Shown: piece by piece, positions 31,352 to 40,974 of the stretch
Position numbering within the stretch: the stretch's first letter is position 1
Layout of the letters: the number at the start of each line of letters is the position of its first letter
NCBI RefSeq assembly: GCF_000341355.1
Contig: NC_020300.1
Span: forward strand, 434,001-498,000
DNA: 64,000 nucleotides
Direction: 5' to 3'
Origin: Bartonella australis AUST/NH1
GTDB taxonomy: Bacteria > Pseudomonadota > Alphaproteobacteria > Rhizobiales > Rhizobiaceae
The notes under the pieces: model-generated
Told to the model about the DNA's origin: nothing
What the model saw: only the letters and a program-made list of their open reading frames with translations
The model's database searches: none
Position numbers and translations under genes: made by a program

Positions 31352-31803
31352 AAGCTGTTGAGATATAGTGCGTTGTTGCAGCAAGGCGCCTTATTTCTTC
31401 AATAAATTTTTGAGCTGGGCAAAAATAGGGAGATTGGTTTCCTCCTATAATTTTGAGTTAGAGCTTTTAAACGATTTTTTTGATGGGGTGATCATTGCGG
31501 GCGGCAAATTCTAAAGTGGTTTTTTGTTTCATTTTTAGTTGCTTGTTAAGGTATTAATATAACGGAGGGCGTTTATAAATAGCGATTGCTGAAGATTGGA
31601 TGGGAGAAAGCACGCTATGGGAGGTAGCATCACCGCAGAGTTTTCCATTAACGTGAATGCTTGATTGTTAGTAATATTTATTCGCGTCGTCACCATGCGG
31701 GCTAACTTTACGGCACGAAAAAGTGAGAGCTTTAACTTTCAGATGTTGCGTACGATTGCGGAAATGGCTATAAGGTGCGGACGCGGATGCAGCTGCGTCC
31801 TTT
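31352..31803 (+). other. spacer upstream of tRNA-Gln
   Basis: 452 bases. Its 3' end holds the tRNA promoter. No gene recognised in the rest. Confidence 0.4.
31746..31774 (+). promoter_or_regulatory. candidate sigma-70 promoter of tRNA-Gln
   Basis: TTGCGT and TATAAG separated by 17 bases, followed by a GC-rich discriminator (GTGCGGACGCGG), the usual mark of stable-RNA promoters. The tRNA begins 29 bases after the -10. Confidence 0.6.
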
Positions 31804-31878
31804 TGGGGTATAGCCAAGCGGTAAGGCACCGGTTTTTGGTACCGGCATTCCCTGGTTCGAATCCAGGTACCCCAGCCA
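31804..31878 (+). tRNA. tRNA-Gln (anticodon UUG)
   Basis: Cloverleaf can be folded by eye. The acceptor arms are TGGGGTA / TACCCCA. The D arm is GCC...GGC. The anticodon arm is CCGGT / ACCGG, with loop TTTTGGT and anticodon TTG. The T arm is CCTGG / CCAGG, with the TTCGAAT loop. CCA is encoded at the 3' end. The first base U opposite the terminal A fits bacterial tRNA-Gln. Confidence 0.97.
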
Positions 31879-32666
31879 GATTTTTTAAAGCTTTGTTTCG
31901 AGGATCTTTTTTCGAAGTGGGTAGCAACAGGTAGATGGTTTTGCAGGGTTTCGAGTTATTTCCCCGTAACCTTTCTGTAATGTAGTTTTGACTGCATGTA
32001 GCGGCGTGGCCATTAATTACGGCTTGGATTATGGGGTTTTCTCGAGTCTAGACTGTTTAAATTTAGACAAGTTCGCACATTTAGGATTAACGTGGGGAGC
32101 GTTTTGAATATGTATACGCACCTTTCTAAGATCACTTATGGTTTAGGAAACTACATTTGCTTTTCAAGGGCGTTTTTGAAGCTTCGATTGAGAAAATAGA
32201 ATAAGGCCGCTCGTTTCGTTCAGTAAAGAAATGTGGGGGTTTATTTTACCGAATCTGTTTGATATTCTTGGGCCTACTTCAGCGTAGCTTAATCAGCCGC
32301 ATTCAATGTGGGTTTCGCTGCTTATTTTTTTGAAAATCACGATGGAGAGGGGATTGTATTTTCAACTTTTTGTGCTAATCCGCAATTTTATACAATGGGG
32401 CCGACAAAGTGGCTCTCTGAAGGGGGGCTTCCTGTTTTGTTCCATCGATCGCCCGACACGCGGTTAAGAACTTTTTTAGCGATGCAATTGTATTAATCGA
32501 TCATATCTTGATTGGTTAATTAAACGGTCCATGAAAAGCTTCTTTATAGATAGACGCTTGTGAATGCTAAATGATATGTATAGATATTTATTTATTTTTA
32601 GATGCTATGAGTACCAAATTAGGTCTATAGAGTGAGCTTAAAATTAGAATCGAGGAGATTTTTAAA
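31879..32666 (+). other. 788-base spacer downstream of tRNA-Gln with a broken open frame
   Basis: Largely AT-rich and full of stops. A 62-codon frame at 32308-32496 starts with GTG and has protein-like composition (GFAAYFFENHDGEG...PTKWLSEGGLPVLF), but no ribosome-binding site; I do not recognise it. It could be a gene remnant. No direct repeat of the tRNA 3' end is seen, so there is no evidence for an integrated element. Confidence 0.4.
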
Positions 32667-33269
32667 ATGGCTTTTGAATTGGCAGAATTGCCTTATGCTT
32701 ATGATGATTTTTCGCCGTATATGTCGCGGGAAACGCTCGAATATCACCGTGATAAGCACCACCTTGCTTATCTTACTAATACTAACAAGTTGGTGAAAGA
32801 TTTGGGCTTAGAGGGTAAAAGCATCGAAGATATCATTAAAGAAAGCTTCGGAAAAAATCCCGCTTTATTTAATAATGCCGCCCAGTATTACAATCACAAC
32901 CAGTTTTGGTATTGGATGAAAAAAGGCGGTGGTGGTCGAAAATTACCAGAAAAATTAGCGCGAGCTATTGAAACCGACCTGGGCGGCTATGATAAATTCC
33001 GTGCAGATTTTATTGCGGCGGGTTGTGCTCAATTTGGTTCTGGTTGGGCGTGGCTTTCTGTCAAAGATGGCAAGCTTGAAATTACAAAAACACCCAATGG
33101 TGAAAATCCCTTGGTTCATGATGCTCAACCTATTCTAGGGGTCGATGTTTGGGAGCATTCTTATTATATTGATTATCGTAATGCACGCCCGAAATACCTC
33201 GAAGCTTTCGTGGATAATTTGATTAATTGGGATTACGTTCTCCAACTGTATGAAGGTTGTGGGTTTTAA
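32667..33269 (+). CDS. sodB: superoxide dismutase (Fe/Mn type)
   Basis: Dismutates superoxide. The 200-aa protein shows the four metal ligands in EYHRDKHH (His), NHNQFW (His), and DVWEHSYY (Asp and His). The Gln in CAQFGSGWAWL-type sequence (about residue 112-122) and the overall motif set point to the iron-type (SodB) subgroup. AGGAG precedes the ATG by about 10 bases. No signal peptide, so cytoplasmic. It converges with ptrB across a clear terminator. Confidence 0.95.
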   Translation: MAFELAELPYAYDDFSPYMSRETLEYHRDKHHLAYLTNTNKLVKDLGLEGKSIEDIIKESFGKNPALFNNAAQYYNHNQFWYWMKKGGGGRKLPEKLARAIETDLGGYDKFRADFIAAGCAQFGSGWAWLSVKDGKLEITKTPNGENPLVHDAQPILGVDVWEHSYYIDYRNARPKYLEAFVDNLINWDYVLQLYEGCGF

Positions 33270-33290
33270 ACAATTTGTTTCAAAATCGGG

Positions 33291-33324
33291 GGCTCCGTGC
33301 TTTACTGAATCACGAAGCCTTTTT
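33291..33324 (+). terminator. intrinsic terminator of sodB
   Basis: Stem GGCTCCGTG / CACGAAGCC (one C-A mismatch) with an 11-base loop, followed by TTTTT, 21 bases after the sodB stop and 17 bases before the end of the convergent ptrB. Confidence 0.8.
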
Positions 33325-33341
33325 AGAAAAAAATACTTAAG

Positions 33342-35435
33342 TTATAAATGGTGTTTGCCTGCTATTTTCAGAATATACGCGTATATGTACGCGGTCTCTT
33401 TTAGTCTTGAGAATCGACCGGCTGTCCCTGTGTGACCCGAATCCATATTTATTCGCAATAAGATTGGGTTGTTATCTGTTTTACAGTCACGTAGTTTTGC
33501 TATCCATTTTGCAGGCTCCCAATAAGTTACGCGAGGATCGGTTAGTCCTGCGGTAGCGAGGATAGGGGGGTATTTCTGTGCTTTTACGTTATCATAGGGT
33601 GAATAAGAGGCGATAAGATTATAATCTTCTTGTGATTCAAGCGGATTGCCCCATTCAGGCCACTCTATGGGTGTCAGAGGTAGTGAAGCATCTAACATAG
33701 TCGTGAGGACATCGACAAAAGGGACGTTCGCTATAATGCCGGCAAAGTCTTGCGGGGCCATGTTCGCGATGGCGCCCATCAACATTCCTCCTGCTGAGCC
33801 TCCTTGAGCGATGAGACGGTCGTGAGCGGTGAATTTATTTTCCACGAGGTGGCGTCCGCATGCGATAAAATCTGTGAATGTATTTTTTTTGAAAAGGTGT
33901 TTTCCTTTTTCGTGCCACTCAACTCCTTTTTCTTTTCCCCCACGAATATGAGCAATTGCGTAAATAAAGCCTCTATTAACCAATGAAAGGACGTTGCTGT
34001 CGAAATCTGCGGGTATGGAAATTCCATAAGCGCCGTAACCATAAAGAAGACAAGGTGCGCTGCCGTTAAGCGGGGTGGTTTTATGATAAAAAAGTGAGAT
34101 AGGAATTTTTTCACCATCATCTGCAGTTGCTGTAATACGCTTCGCTATATAATCATCTTTATTGTGCCCGGAGGGGACTATTTGTGTTTTTAGAAGTATT
34201 TGTTTGCGACTTTTAATTTCATAATCAAAAACCTGATCAGGTGTTGTCATGGATGAATAAGAAAAACGAATGGTTTGGCTGTCATATTCTGCAGCGCCTT
34301 GTAGGCCTAAAGAGTAAGCTTCTTCTGTAAAGGCGACGAGATGAATTTGTCCAGTAGAACGCTCCATGACTTGTATACGAGGAAGCCCATCGAACCGTTC
34401 AAACCAGATAAGAAAATCTTGATAAGCATCATGAGATAAAATTAGGCGTCCGAGTTGGTGAGGTATGAGTTCGGACCAGTTTTCTGGTTGCGGTGATGCG
34501 CACGGCGCTACCATAATTTTAAAATCTTTAGCGTTATCTTGATTAGTGAGAATATAAAAGACATCCCCTCCTTCTGTGAGAGAATACTCAACACCTTTTT
34601 GACGCTTTTTTACGCATCGGGGAGCTGTAAGAGGCGATTCAGCAGGGATGAGCCAAGTTTCTGATGTTTCATGGTCATGAACATTAATATAAATAACGTT
34701 ATTGAGCTTAGAACCACTTATATTTAAAAAAAATCCCGGATCTTTTTCAGAGAAAATAAGCTTGTCTTGAGATTGCTCGGTATTCAATCGATGATAATAG
34801 AGTTCTGAAGGACGATGATTTTCATCCATTTTAGTGTAGAAAAAACCTTCAGATTTTGCATCCCATACAATTTGTCCAGATGTTTCAATGATCGTATCCG
34901 TATAGTCAGACAATGTTTTAAAACTGCGAATCTTAGCTGTATAAAATTCAGATCCTTTGTCATCGTAAGTCCATGCAACATGTGTATGATCAGGAGATAT
35001 TTGGACCGATCCAAAATTGAAATAGTTTTTACCTTCGGCCAAGGCATCACCATTAAGGTAAATATTTTTTTTACCTCCGTCTCTAGGCATGCGAAAATAG
35101 CGTGGTTGTTGACCTCCGGTGATATAGGATAGGCCATAGGAAAAAGGGCCACGTTTCACGGGAACAGAACTATCATTTTCTTGAATACGATTTTTCATTT
35201 CTGCAAAAAGTGAATCCTGCAATAGTTGTGTATCAGCCATTTGAGCGGCTTGATAAGCATTTTCTTTTTCGAGATGACATCGGATATTTTTACAAAGATT
35301 GTTAGGATTTTTGAAAACATTCCGCCAGTTAGATGCACGTAACCAGTGGTAAGGGTCATTACGGCAGGTACCGTGGTATATTTTTTTATAAACAATTTTG
35401 GGTGCCTTCGGGGGAAGTACAGATGGGTAAGTCAT
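33342..35435 (-). CDS. ptrB: oligopeptidase B (S9A prolyl oligopeptidase family)
   Basis: Cytosolic serine peptidase that cuts short peptides after Lys or Arg. An N-terminal beta-propeller (about 70-400) gates a C-terminal alpha/beta-hydrolase. The catalytic Ser lies in GGSAGGM (about residue 543), the Asp in LTDPRVTYWEP and the His in DSGHTG near the C-terminus. The ATG at 35435 is chosen: AGGA lies 6 bases upstream and the protein then starts MTYPSVLPP. Two earlier ATG codons (35474, 35456) are in frame without a site. Length 697 aa is normal. Confidence 0.93.
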   Translation of the reverse strand: MTYPSVLPPKAPKIVYKKIYHGTCRNDPYHWLRASNWRNVFKNPNNLCKNIRCHLEKENAYQAAQMADTQLLQDSLFAEMKNRIQENDSSVPVKRGPFSYGLSYITGGQQPRYFRMPRDGGKKNIYLNGDALAEGKNYFNFGSVQISPDHTHVAWTYDDKGSEFYTAKIRSFKTLSDYTDTIIETSGQIVWDAKSEGFFYTKMDENHRPSELYYHRLNTEQSQDKLIFSEKDPGFFLNISGSKLNNVIYINVHDHETSETWLIPAESPLTAPRCVKKRQKGVEYSLTEGGDVFYILTNQDNAKDFKIMVAPCASPQPENWSELIPHQLGRLILSHDAYQDFLIWFERFDGLPRIQVMERSTGQIHLVAFTEEAYSLGLQGAAEYDSQTIRFSYSSMTTPDQVFDYEIKSRKQILLKTQIVPSGHNKDDYIAKRITATADDGEKIPISLFYHKTTPLNGSAPCLLYGYGAYGISIPADFDSNVLSLVNRGFIYAIAHIRGGKEKGVEWHEKGKHLFKKNTFTDFIACGRHLVENKFTAHDRLIAQGGSAGGMLMGAIANMAPQDFAGIIANVPFVDVLTTMLDASLPLTPIEWPEWGNPLESQEDYNLIASYSPYDNVKAQKYPPILATAGLTDPRVTYWEPAKWIAKLRDCKTDNNPILLRINMDSGHTGTAGRFSRLKETAYIYAYILKIAGKHHL

Positions 35436-36316
35436 ATATGGTCCTATATTGAAAGACATCAGTGGTTTTTTCACATGCTGAAGAAATAATATGCACGTAA
35501 TAACATGAGCTTGTAAATTACAGTTTATTCAGCAAAGGTGCGGCTGAAGGAGATTTGGCGGTTCATACAACACATTATTCATTATGTGCTATAATGAACG
35601 TTCCTTAACATATGTAACAGCATTTTCACCGATGAGTTGGAAAAAATTAGCTATTTGGTACCGAGACCAAATTTTGCCGTATGGTGGAGTCGCTTGCTAC
35701 GACTTACGCAGTAAAACAGCAAAGAAGTGAAGGTACCAAAATTCGCATAGAAAAAAGCCCCCTTGAGGTCATATTAATGTGCCTTTCCGTACTGTTTTAA
35801 CGTTAATCATTCACATTTAAGCTGTTTTATACATTTTGTTTTTATTTATCTATGCATTTCCCATGCGTTGAATTTGAAAGGTTATTTGACTCACTTTTTA
35901 ATGTCTATGGAAGGTTGTCCTCTGATATTAAAGTTGAGATTTTCAGAGAAAATAATAAAGTACGATATCATTAATACATAAAATAAAAAACTTATTTTAT
36001 GTATTATAGCCTTGTATTGAACATATTTATTCCTAAATTCAATGTAAAATGTTAAGTTTATACTGTACTTTGTTTTCGTAAAAGGTGTTTTACGAGGCGA
36101 AGTCCTTTTTAAAAAGGGAACAAATCAGCTTTTTTGTTATATAATATGACGAAAAATGGGATTTTGTTTTGTTTTTTTGTGTTAGAGCTATTTTATAGAA
36201 TAATTGAATTGACAAAAAAGATTTTTATACAATATGAAACTTATGCGCGTGAAATTCTGGTATTACGAGTGTAAATGCGAATGATGTCTCAATTTTAATA
36301 TTTAAAGGAAACAAAA
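35436..36316. other. 881-base spacer between ptrB and mucR
   Basis: Very AT-rich toward mucR. A 6-bp hairpin TTTGGT / ACCAAA followed by TTTT lies at 35654-35675. GGTACC occurs at about 35657 and again about 75 bases later, with GCTTGCT and AGCAAAG between them, so a structured RNA is possible. No open frame with coding character. Confidence 0.4.
36209..36238 (+). promoter_or_regulatory. candidate promoter of mucR
   Basis: Perfect TTGACA -35 box and TATGAA -10 box, 18 bases apart, in AT-rich DNA with T-A steps, the kind of sequence MucR/Ros proteins bind. It gives a leader of about 70 bases before the ATG at 36317. Confidence 0.45.
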
Positions 36317-36754
36317 ATGGAACGTCATCCAGTCCTAGAGACTGAAAGCAATTTAGTTATTACGTTGGTTGCTGATGTTGTCGCTGCTTATGTGGGTAAT
36401 AATTCGATCCGGCCGACTGAAGTACCAAGTTTGATTGCTGATGTTCATGCTGCTTTTTTAAAAGCGGGAAATGCGGCGTTAACGGAAGTTGAAATCGAAA
36501 AGCAAAGGCCTGCTGTTAATCCGAAACGTTCAATCTTTCCTGATTACCTTATTTGTCTTGAAGATGGGAAGAAGTTTAAGTCTTTAAAGCGTCATCTTAT
36601 GACGCATTATGGGATGCTGCCTGAGGACTATCGTGAAAAATGGCAACTGGACAGTTCTTATCCTATGGTTGCACCCAATTATGCGAAAGCTCGTTCGGCT
36701 TTAGCCAAGGAAATGGGGCTTGGGCGCAAAAGTCAGCAGAAGAAAGCTAAGTAA
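36317..36754 (+). CDS. mucR: MucR/Ros-family zinc-finger transcriptional regulator
   Basis: 145-aa global regulator; relatives in Brucella and Sinorhizobium repress many surface, motility and virulence genes and their own promoter. The single Ros-type zinc finger reads CLEDGKKFKSLKRHLMTHY. Its ligands are Cys, Asp, His and His rather than Cys2His2, a variant known in rhizobial MucR-like proteins. The N-terminal half (about 1-60) is the oligomerisation region. AAAGGAAAC lies just before the ATG. Regulation of the Bartonella genes nearby is inferred only. Confidence 0.93.
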   Translation: MERHPVLETESNLVITLVADVVAAYVGNNSIRPTEVPSLIADVHAAFLKAGNAALTEVEIEKQRPAVNPKRSIFPDYLICLEDGKKFKSLKRHLMTHYGMLPEDYREKWQLDSSYPMVAPNYAKARSALAKEMGLGRKSQQKKAK

Positions 36755-36857
36755 TTGCATTTTCTGAAAAGCATTCCGAATTTCGGCGTGTGGAGGTTCT
36801 GTTTTAGAAAAGATGTTTGTCGCGGTCTTTTTTGGTCGCGGTACAAGGGTCTGATTC

Positions 36858-37268
36858 TTATAGAGAGCTCTCAGCGCGGATACGATTAATCATTGATTTA
36901 AGGCCATTAGATCGTTGTGGGGTTAAATTTTCGTGTAAGCCAAGTGTTTCAAAAAGTTTTTCAGCGTCCGCTGTGCGAATTTCAGAAGCCCTCTTGCCTG
37001 AGTAGAATGCAAAGAGGATGTAAATGAGCCCGCGCACGATATGGGCGTCGGAGTCACCTAGGAATGTTAATATGGGATTTTCTGAGTTATCATGAGAAGA
37101 TAAGAGCCATACTTGGCTGACGCAGCCGTGCACTTTGTTGGCATCATTCCGGGCACTTTCGGGAAAAGGCGGTAATTTGTGGCCAAGTTCAATTACATAA
37201 CGATAGCGATCTTCCCAATTATCGAGAAGAGCGAAATTTTCCGCAATGTCGTCGATCGTCTCTGTCAT
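36858..37268 (-). CDS. sufE: SufE-family sulfur acceptor
   Basis: 136-aa protein that accepts persulfide sulfur from a cysteine desulfurase such as SufS for Fe-S cluster assembly. The family core LDNWEDRYRYVIELG and the active Cys in KVHGCVSQVW (about residue 49) are intact. The suf operon itself is not in the window. It converges with mucR. Confidence 0.93.
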   Translation of the reverse strand: MTETIDDIAENFALLDNWEDRYRYVIELGHKLPPFPESARNDANKVHGCVSQVWLLSSHDNSENPILTFLGDSDAHIVRGLIYILFAFYSGKRASEIRTADAEKLFETLGLHENLTPQRSNGLKSMINRIRAESSL

Positions 37269-37366
37269 AGACGCAGACCTTTCTTTGTGTTATTGTTTAG
37301 TGAAATTTTATTGACGGGTAAATATTTATTATCCCCTGTTTATTTTTCCATGAGGTTCGGTGTGTC

Positions 37367-37696
37367 TTATTTGGGGCCAGTGTTTTTGGATTGAGTTGTG
37401 TCTTTACCGCTAAATGTGCGATCGAGGTATTCATAGGCGATTTTTGCGCCATCGCGTGCGTGCTCTCCAATGGAATTTAAAAAAGATTTTCCGGTTTTAC
37501 AGATTGTCATATTACGCCCGCAAAATGCCCGCAAATCGTTTACAGTTCCTGTAAAGGCGGTAGCCACATCGCTTATTGTTATGTCTACGGTTGCTGAAGA
37601 GGAAGAGCGGCCGCCGTTTGGCTTTGTTGCAAAAAGCGAAATAACCACGAAGGCAAAAAATAAAAAAAACACTGTTTTAATTAAAAAACGCACCAT
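37367..37696 (-). CDS. DUF5330 small membrane-anchored protein
   Basis: 109-aa protein with one N-terminal hydrophobic segment (FLIKTVFFLFFAFVVISLF) that is a signal anchor or signal peptide. A conserved region follows with FCGRNMTICKTG, whose cysteine pair is the family mark of DUF5330. Found next to sufE in other Hyphomicrobiales. Function unknown. Confidence 0.75.
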   Translation of the reverse strand: MVRFLIKTVFFLFFAFVVISLFATKPNGGRSSSSATVDITISDVATAFTGTVNDLRAFCGRNMTICKTGKSFLNSIGEHARDGAKIAYEYLDRTFSGKDTTQSKNTGPK

Positions 37697-38462
37697 GGGA
37701 GGCTAATATACCGCAGTTAGAAATGAATAAAAAGAAATAATTTATGATATTTTTGCTGAAAGATTGGTAACACCTTATATCTTAAAAATACACGTCATCG
37801 ATTATGTCAGAAAAGATGCATAACGCAATGTGTGTACAAGGCAGTGCTCATTGTCTTTTTGATAAAAATCTTAACATCAAATTTCCGCGTGAAAGATCAT
37901 TGAAAATGCGCGACGTTTCCGGTTCTATCAGGGTAGTTGGAAAAAAATCTTCCTTACTCCTTTCACTATTTCGAATAAAAGTTTGAATGGAGCCTGCAAA
38001 ATTTGTTAAATAGCAGCGGAGTAAATTGACATTGTCGTACGATATTATATTAACCGCGTTGACTACGTTATTACACGGGGGTGTGAGTTTACGTACGGGA
38101 TATCGGGAAGATATATGCTGTGAGGTTGATTATTTGACATTAAGGTAAATGTCGAATTTTGCTTCATGTGTCGTCCGGAGTATGCTTGAAAAAGCGCATT
38201 ACGTGCGCGGTGGTATATAGAGAGGTGCGGAGGACTGATTATACGCAATGATGGCGTTGAATAAAACAAAAGGGCGTCGTGTATTAAGCTCTTCTTGCGT
38301 GTGCTTGGAGTGCCTGTGAGGTGTGGTATTACGAAAAATAGATTAGAAGTTATTGCCGGTCTACAAACTTACCTATCTACGTAATAATTAACAGTTTAAA
38401 AGAACATGGAACAATAGCGCCAGTGTGTTTTCTCAGCCGGCTGAAAATGGAGGTTGTTTATA
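37697..38462. other. 766-base spacer
   Basis: A 60-codon frame (37804-37986, +) and a 68-codon frame (38063-38269, -) are open, but neither has a ribosome-binding site or resemblance I recognise. A GGAGG site at 38449-38453 belongs to the next gene. Confidence 0.4.
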
Positions 38463-39365
38463 TTGGACCTCGCACAGGGAGCAGTTAAAACCGAGAATAA
38501 AATTGAGATAATGGCAAAAAAACGAAAGACGCGCAAAACCAAAGTTGCCCGACAGCGCAGCTTTATTATAGCATTTTTTTTAATAAGTAGTCACTTTTTT
38601 TTCTGGTTAGTGAAATGGCTTTATCAGCGTACACGCGCGAACGCTTTATTGGTCGTTGGCTTTTTTCTTTTCATTATCAGTTTTGGGGTCGTTACTTTGA
38701 ATGCTTTATTTTTACAAAGAAATATGCATCAAAATGTATTTATTCAAATGGAATCATTGCCGTTTTCAGCTTTGGTCAAAAGTTCCGCTATACTTAAAAA
38801 GCCGGCAAATTTCCCAGAAGACATTCGAGTTATCCCTATACCTGTTTTGAATAGTTTACGTAAAAATTCATCTTCACATCCTCTACGTAACTCTCTGTCG
38901 CAGAATTTGCCAGAAATGAAAGAAAAGCCGACAAAACTTGGATTTTATGATGGCGCTTTAGGCAGGATAAATAGTCCTGAAACACGTCGTGCTGTACCAC
39001 TGCGGGAACAACGAACTGCTCATGGAACTTCATCAGCGCAAAGGAGCATTCTACCGAAATACTCTACAGATGAGATTGCTTTATTAATTAAGCGCAGCGA
39101 AGAAAATATAGCAAATGATAAAATAATAACAGATAGCCCGACGCATCCAGAGAAGGTCATTTTAAGTCTTTCTACCGCGGATATTACGCGGGTGCAAGAG
39201 GCTTTGCGCATTTTCGGCAACCAGGAAGTGGTCGTCACTGCTGTAGAAGATAAGGAGACTGAGAGCGCTTTAAAACAGTTTCAAAAAATGTTTAATCTTC
39301 CCATAACAGGTAAGATTAGCCGTGGGGTTTTGGTTAAAATGCGTGAAGTTGGTTTATTGAGCTGA
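38463..39365 (+). CDS. membrane-anchored peptidoglycan-binding-domain protein
   Basis: About 300 aa. A basic N-terminus (KKRKTRKTKVARQR) is followed by two hydrophobic stretches (about 35-75), a long low-complexity periplasmic linker, and a C-terminal PG_binding_1 domain (about 225-300: ITRVQEALRIFG...LKQFQKMFNLPITGKI). The TTG at 38463 lies 9 bases after GGAGG and is preferred; a TTG at 38454 is too close, and the ATG at 38511 (MAKKRK) is a sensible alternative. It probably anchors to the cell wall; no catalytic domain is seen. Confidence 0.8.
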   Translation: MDLAQGAVKTENKIEIMAKKRKTRKTKVARQRSFIIAFFLISSHFFFWLVKWLYQRTRANALLVVGFFLFIISFGVVTLNALFLQRNMHQNVFIQMESLPFSALVKSSAILKKPANFPEDIRVIPIPVLNSLRKNSSSHPLRNSLSQNLPEMKEKPTKLGFYDGALGRINSPETRRAVPLREQRTAHGTSSAQRSILPKYSTDEIALLIKRSEENIANDKIITDSPTHPEKVILSLSTADITRVQEALRIFGNQEVVVTAVEDKETESALKQFQKMFNLPITGKISRGVLVKMREVGLLS

Positions 39366-39829
39366 AGACAATCCCCTTTATGCAGAGTCCTCACATAATT
39401 GTTTGAGTTTTACGGACATCGGGCTTACTTGGGAGTAAATGTGGATTGTAAGTTAAATAATCGATGTGGGTACGCTTATTACTCAGAGCCTTTCGATGTT
39501 ACTTGTAGTGCTGGAGGCAGTCTTCGCCAAACATGGATATTTTAAGTGAAATAGAAGGAATTTTCGTTTTATTTCACGAGAGGTGGCGAGTGGATGAATT
39601 CAACTGTGTTTATATCGTAGGAGTCTTTATGTATTGAATAGGAATAGCTGTTAGCATTTTTTCGCCAGCCTTCTAAATTGATAAACAAATTTCAAGTTAT
39701 CAAAAATAAAAAATAAGGGCCGTAGCGCAATTCTATATCTCTCTCGATCGAGGATAAAATTGTCATTTCGGTAATCTCGTTCGCTTTTACAAAAATAGGA
39801 TAATCGCAAAATTAGAGGTTAATGTGATT
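39366..39829. other. 464-base convergent spacer
   Basis: Between the peptidoglycan-binding gene (+) and the DUF1254 gene (-). Several stretches of A and T but no clear hairpin-plus-T terminator, and no coding remnant recognised. Confidence 0.4.
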
Positions 39830-40369
39830 TTATTCATTAAATATGCGACAAGTTGCAGATGAAAGAAAAGCTTCGCTTTCCTTTTTCGTGGAGAGAGAAG
39901 GGGTGAAGATACGCAAGATAGCAAAGCCTTTGTTTAATTTTTTAGCCACTAAAACTGGATCGGTCTCGTTTTTAGATTTCGATTGCCTGAGAGTCATCAC
40001 TTGTATAGGGGTTCCAACGATAAGATTGAGCACGGCATTAGGGGCTGTTTGGTCGTTGATACTATAAAAAATCGTTCCTTCATATGTATAAACTGACAAT
40101 GACCAAAATTGTGTAATTGGGGGAGTTGTTAAATGAACAGGGCCATTTTTGAGGTTAAATTTGCAGACTTTAAAGAGGAATAAGGGGTCAGCGGATCGGC
40201 GAATAGGATCCTTTGGATCTAAATCTACAAATTGATAATATTTTCCTGTCTTCTCAAGTCGCTCCCACGTATTATGCTGCGTATAATAAGGGACTAAAAA
40301 TAAAACACAAATATGAACTACAACAGCACCAATACTTGTAAGAAGCGCGGCGTAAATGAATTTAGTCAC
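39830..40369 (-). CDS. DUF1254-family membrane-anchored protein
   Basis: 179 aa, with one N-terminal hydrophobic helix (AALLTSIGAVVVHICVLFLV) and a DUF1254 domain (TTPPITQFWSLSVYTYEG). Its start overlaps the end of the upstream DUF1214 gene by 8 bases, the usual pairing of these two families. Function unknown; the context with PBP1 suggests an envelope role. Confidence 0.8.
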   Translation of the reverse strand: MTKFIYAALLTSIGAVVVHICVLFLVPYYTQHNTWERLEKTGKYYQFVDLDPKDPIRRSADPLFLFKVCKFNLKNGPVHLTTPPITQFWSLSVYTYEGTIFYSINDQTAPNAVLNLIVGTPIQVMTLRQSKSKNETDPVLVAKKLNKGFAILRIFTPSLSTKKESEAFLSSATCRIFNE

Positions 40370-40958
40370 AGCCTTTTTGTCCTGATGGAATTCGTTTTAT
40401 GGATGGCATGATAAGTTTGTGTAACGGCGTTATAGTCATGATTGGTGTATCGTACAAGGTGAGGACGAGCCCGAATTCTTTTTTACTAAGAGTCGTAAGC
40501 CAATTTCCAGTTTGCGGTATTGGTGATATGTGTATACGCAATGACCCATCGCTTTCATAGATGGCATTATGAGTGTGAAGTTCGAAGGGTATAGATTTAG
40601 TTGAGATATAGGGTTCAAGAAATTGGTTGGCTGCATAAAGAGTAAAGAGTCGTGCCGTGGGGATTTGGCCTTCAAGTAAATAATGGCAATAGGGCTGTAG
40701 TGGGCGCCCGTCGTTATCCCTCCAAGCTTGAAAAGCTACGTTTTCTACGTATCCAAGGGAGAGCTCACCACGTTTCGCGGTGCGTGCGCGGGTATAGGGG
40801 TCCGCGTTTAAGGTTCCTATTTGTGGATAAGCACTCCATTCTCCAATTGTTAAACGCCCAAAATTTTTGGAAGAATTGAGCATGTAATCAACACTAAGTG
40901 TTCCAAATAGAATGGAAAAAGAAAAAATTAAAAAAGCACTAGCGATATTAATAGCCAT
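40362..40958 (-). CDS. DUF1214-family membrane-anchored protein
   Basis: 198 aa. An N-terminal hydrophobic segment (ASAFLIFSFSILFGTL) is followed by GEWSAYPQIG and the DUF1214 hallmark region WLTTLSKKEFGLVLTLYDT. It starts 16 bases after the PBP1 stop and overlaps the DUF1254 gene, so the three are very likely one operon read from PBP1. Function unknown. Confidence 0.82.
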   Translation of the reverse strand: MAINIASAFLIFSFSILFGTLSVDYMLNSSKNFGRLTIGEWSAYPQIGTLNADPYTRARTAKRGELSLGYVENVAFQAWRDNDGRPLQPYCHYLLEGQIPTARLFTLYAANQFLEPYISTKSIPFELHTHNAIYESDGSLRIHISPIPQTGNWLTTLSKKEFGLVLTLYDTPIMTITPLHKLIMPSIKRIPSGQKGCD

Positions 40959-40974
40959 TCCGGGATACTCGAAT

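Noticed and set aside
31665..31934. 89-codon open frame across the tRNA-Gln gene
   Set aside because: It overlaps the tRNA completely and has no ribosome-binding site; its protein sequence is the tRNA read in frame.
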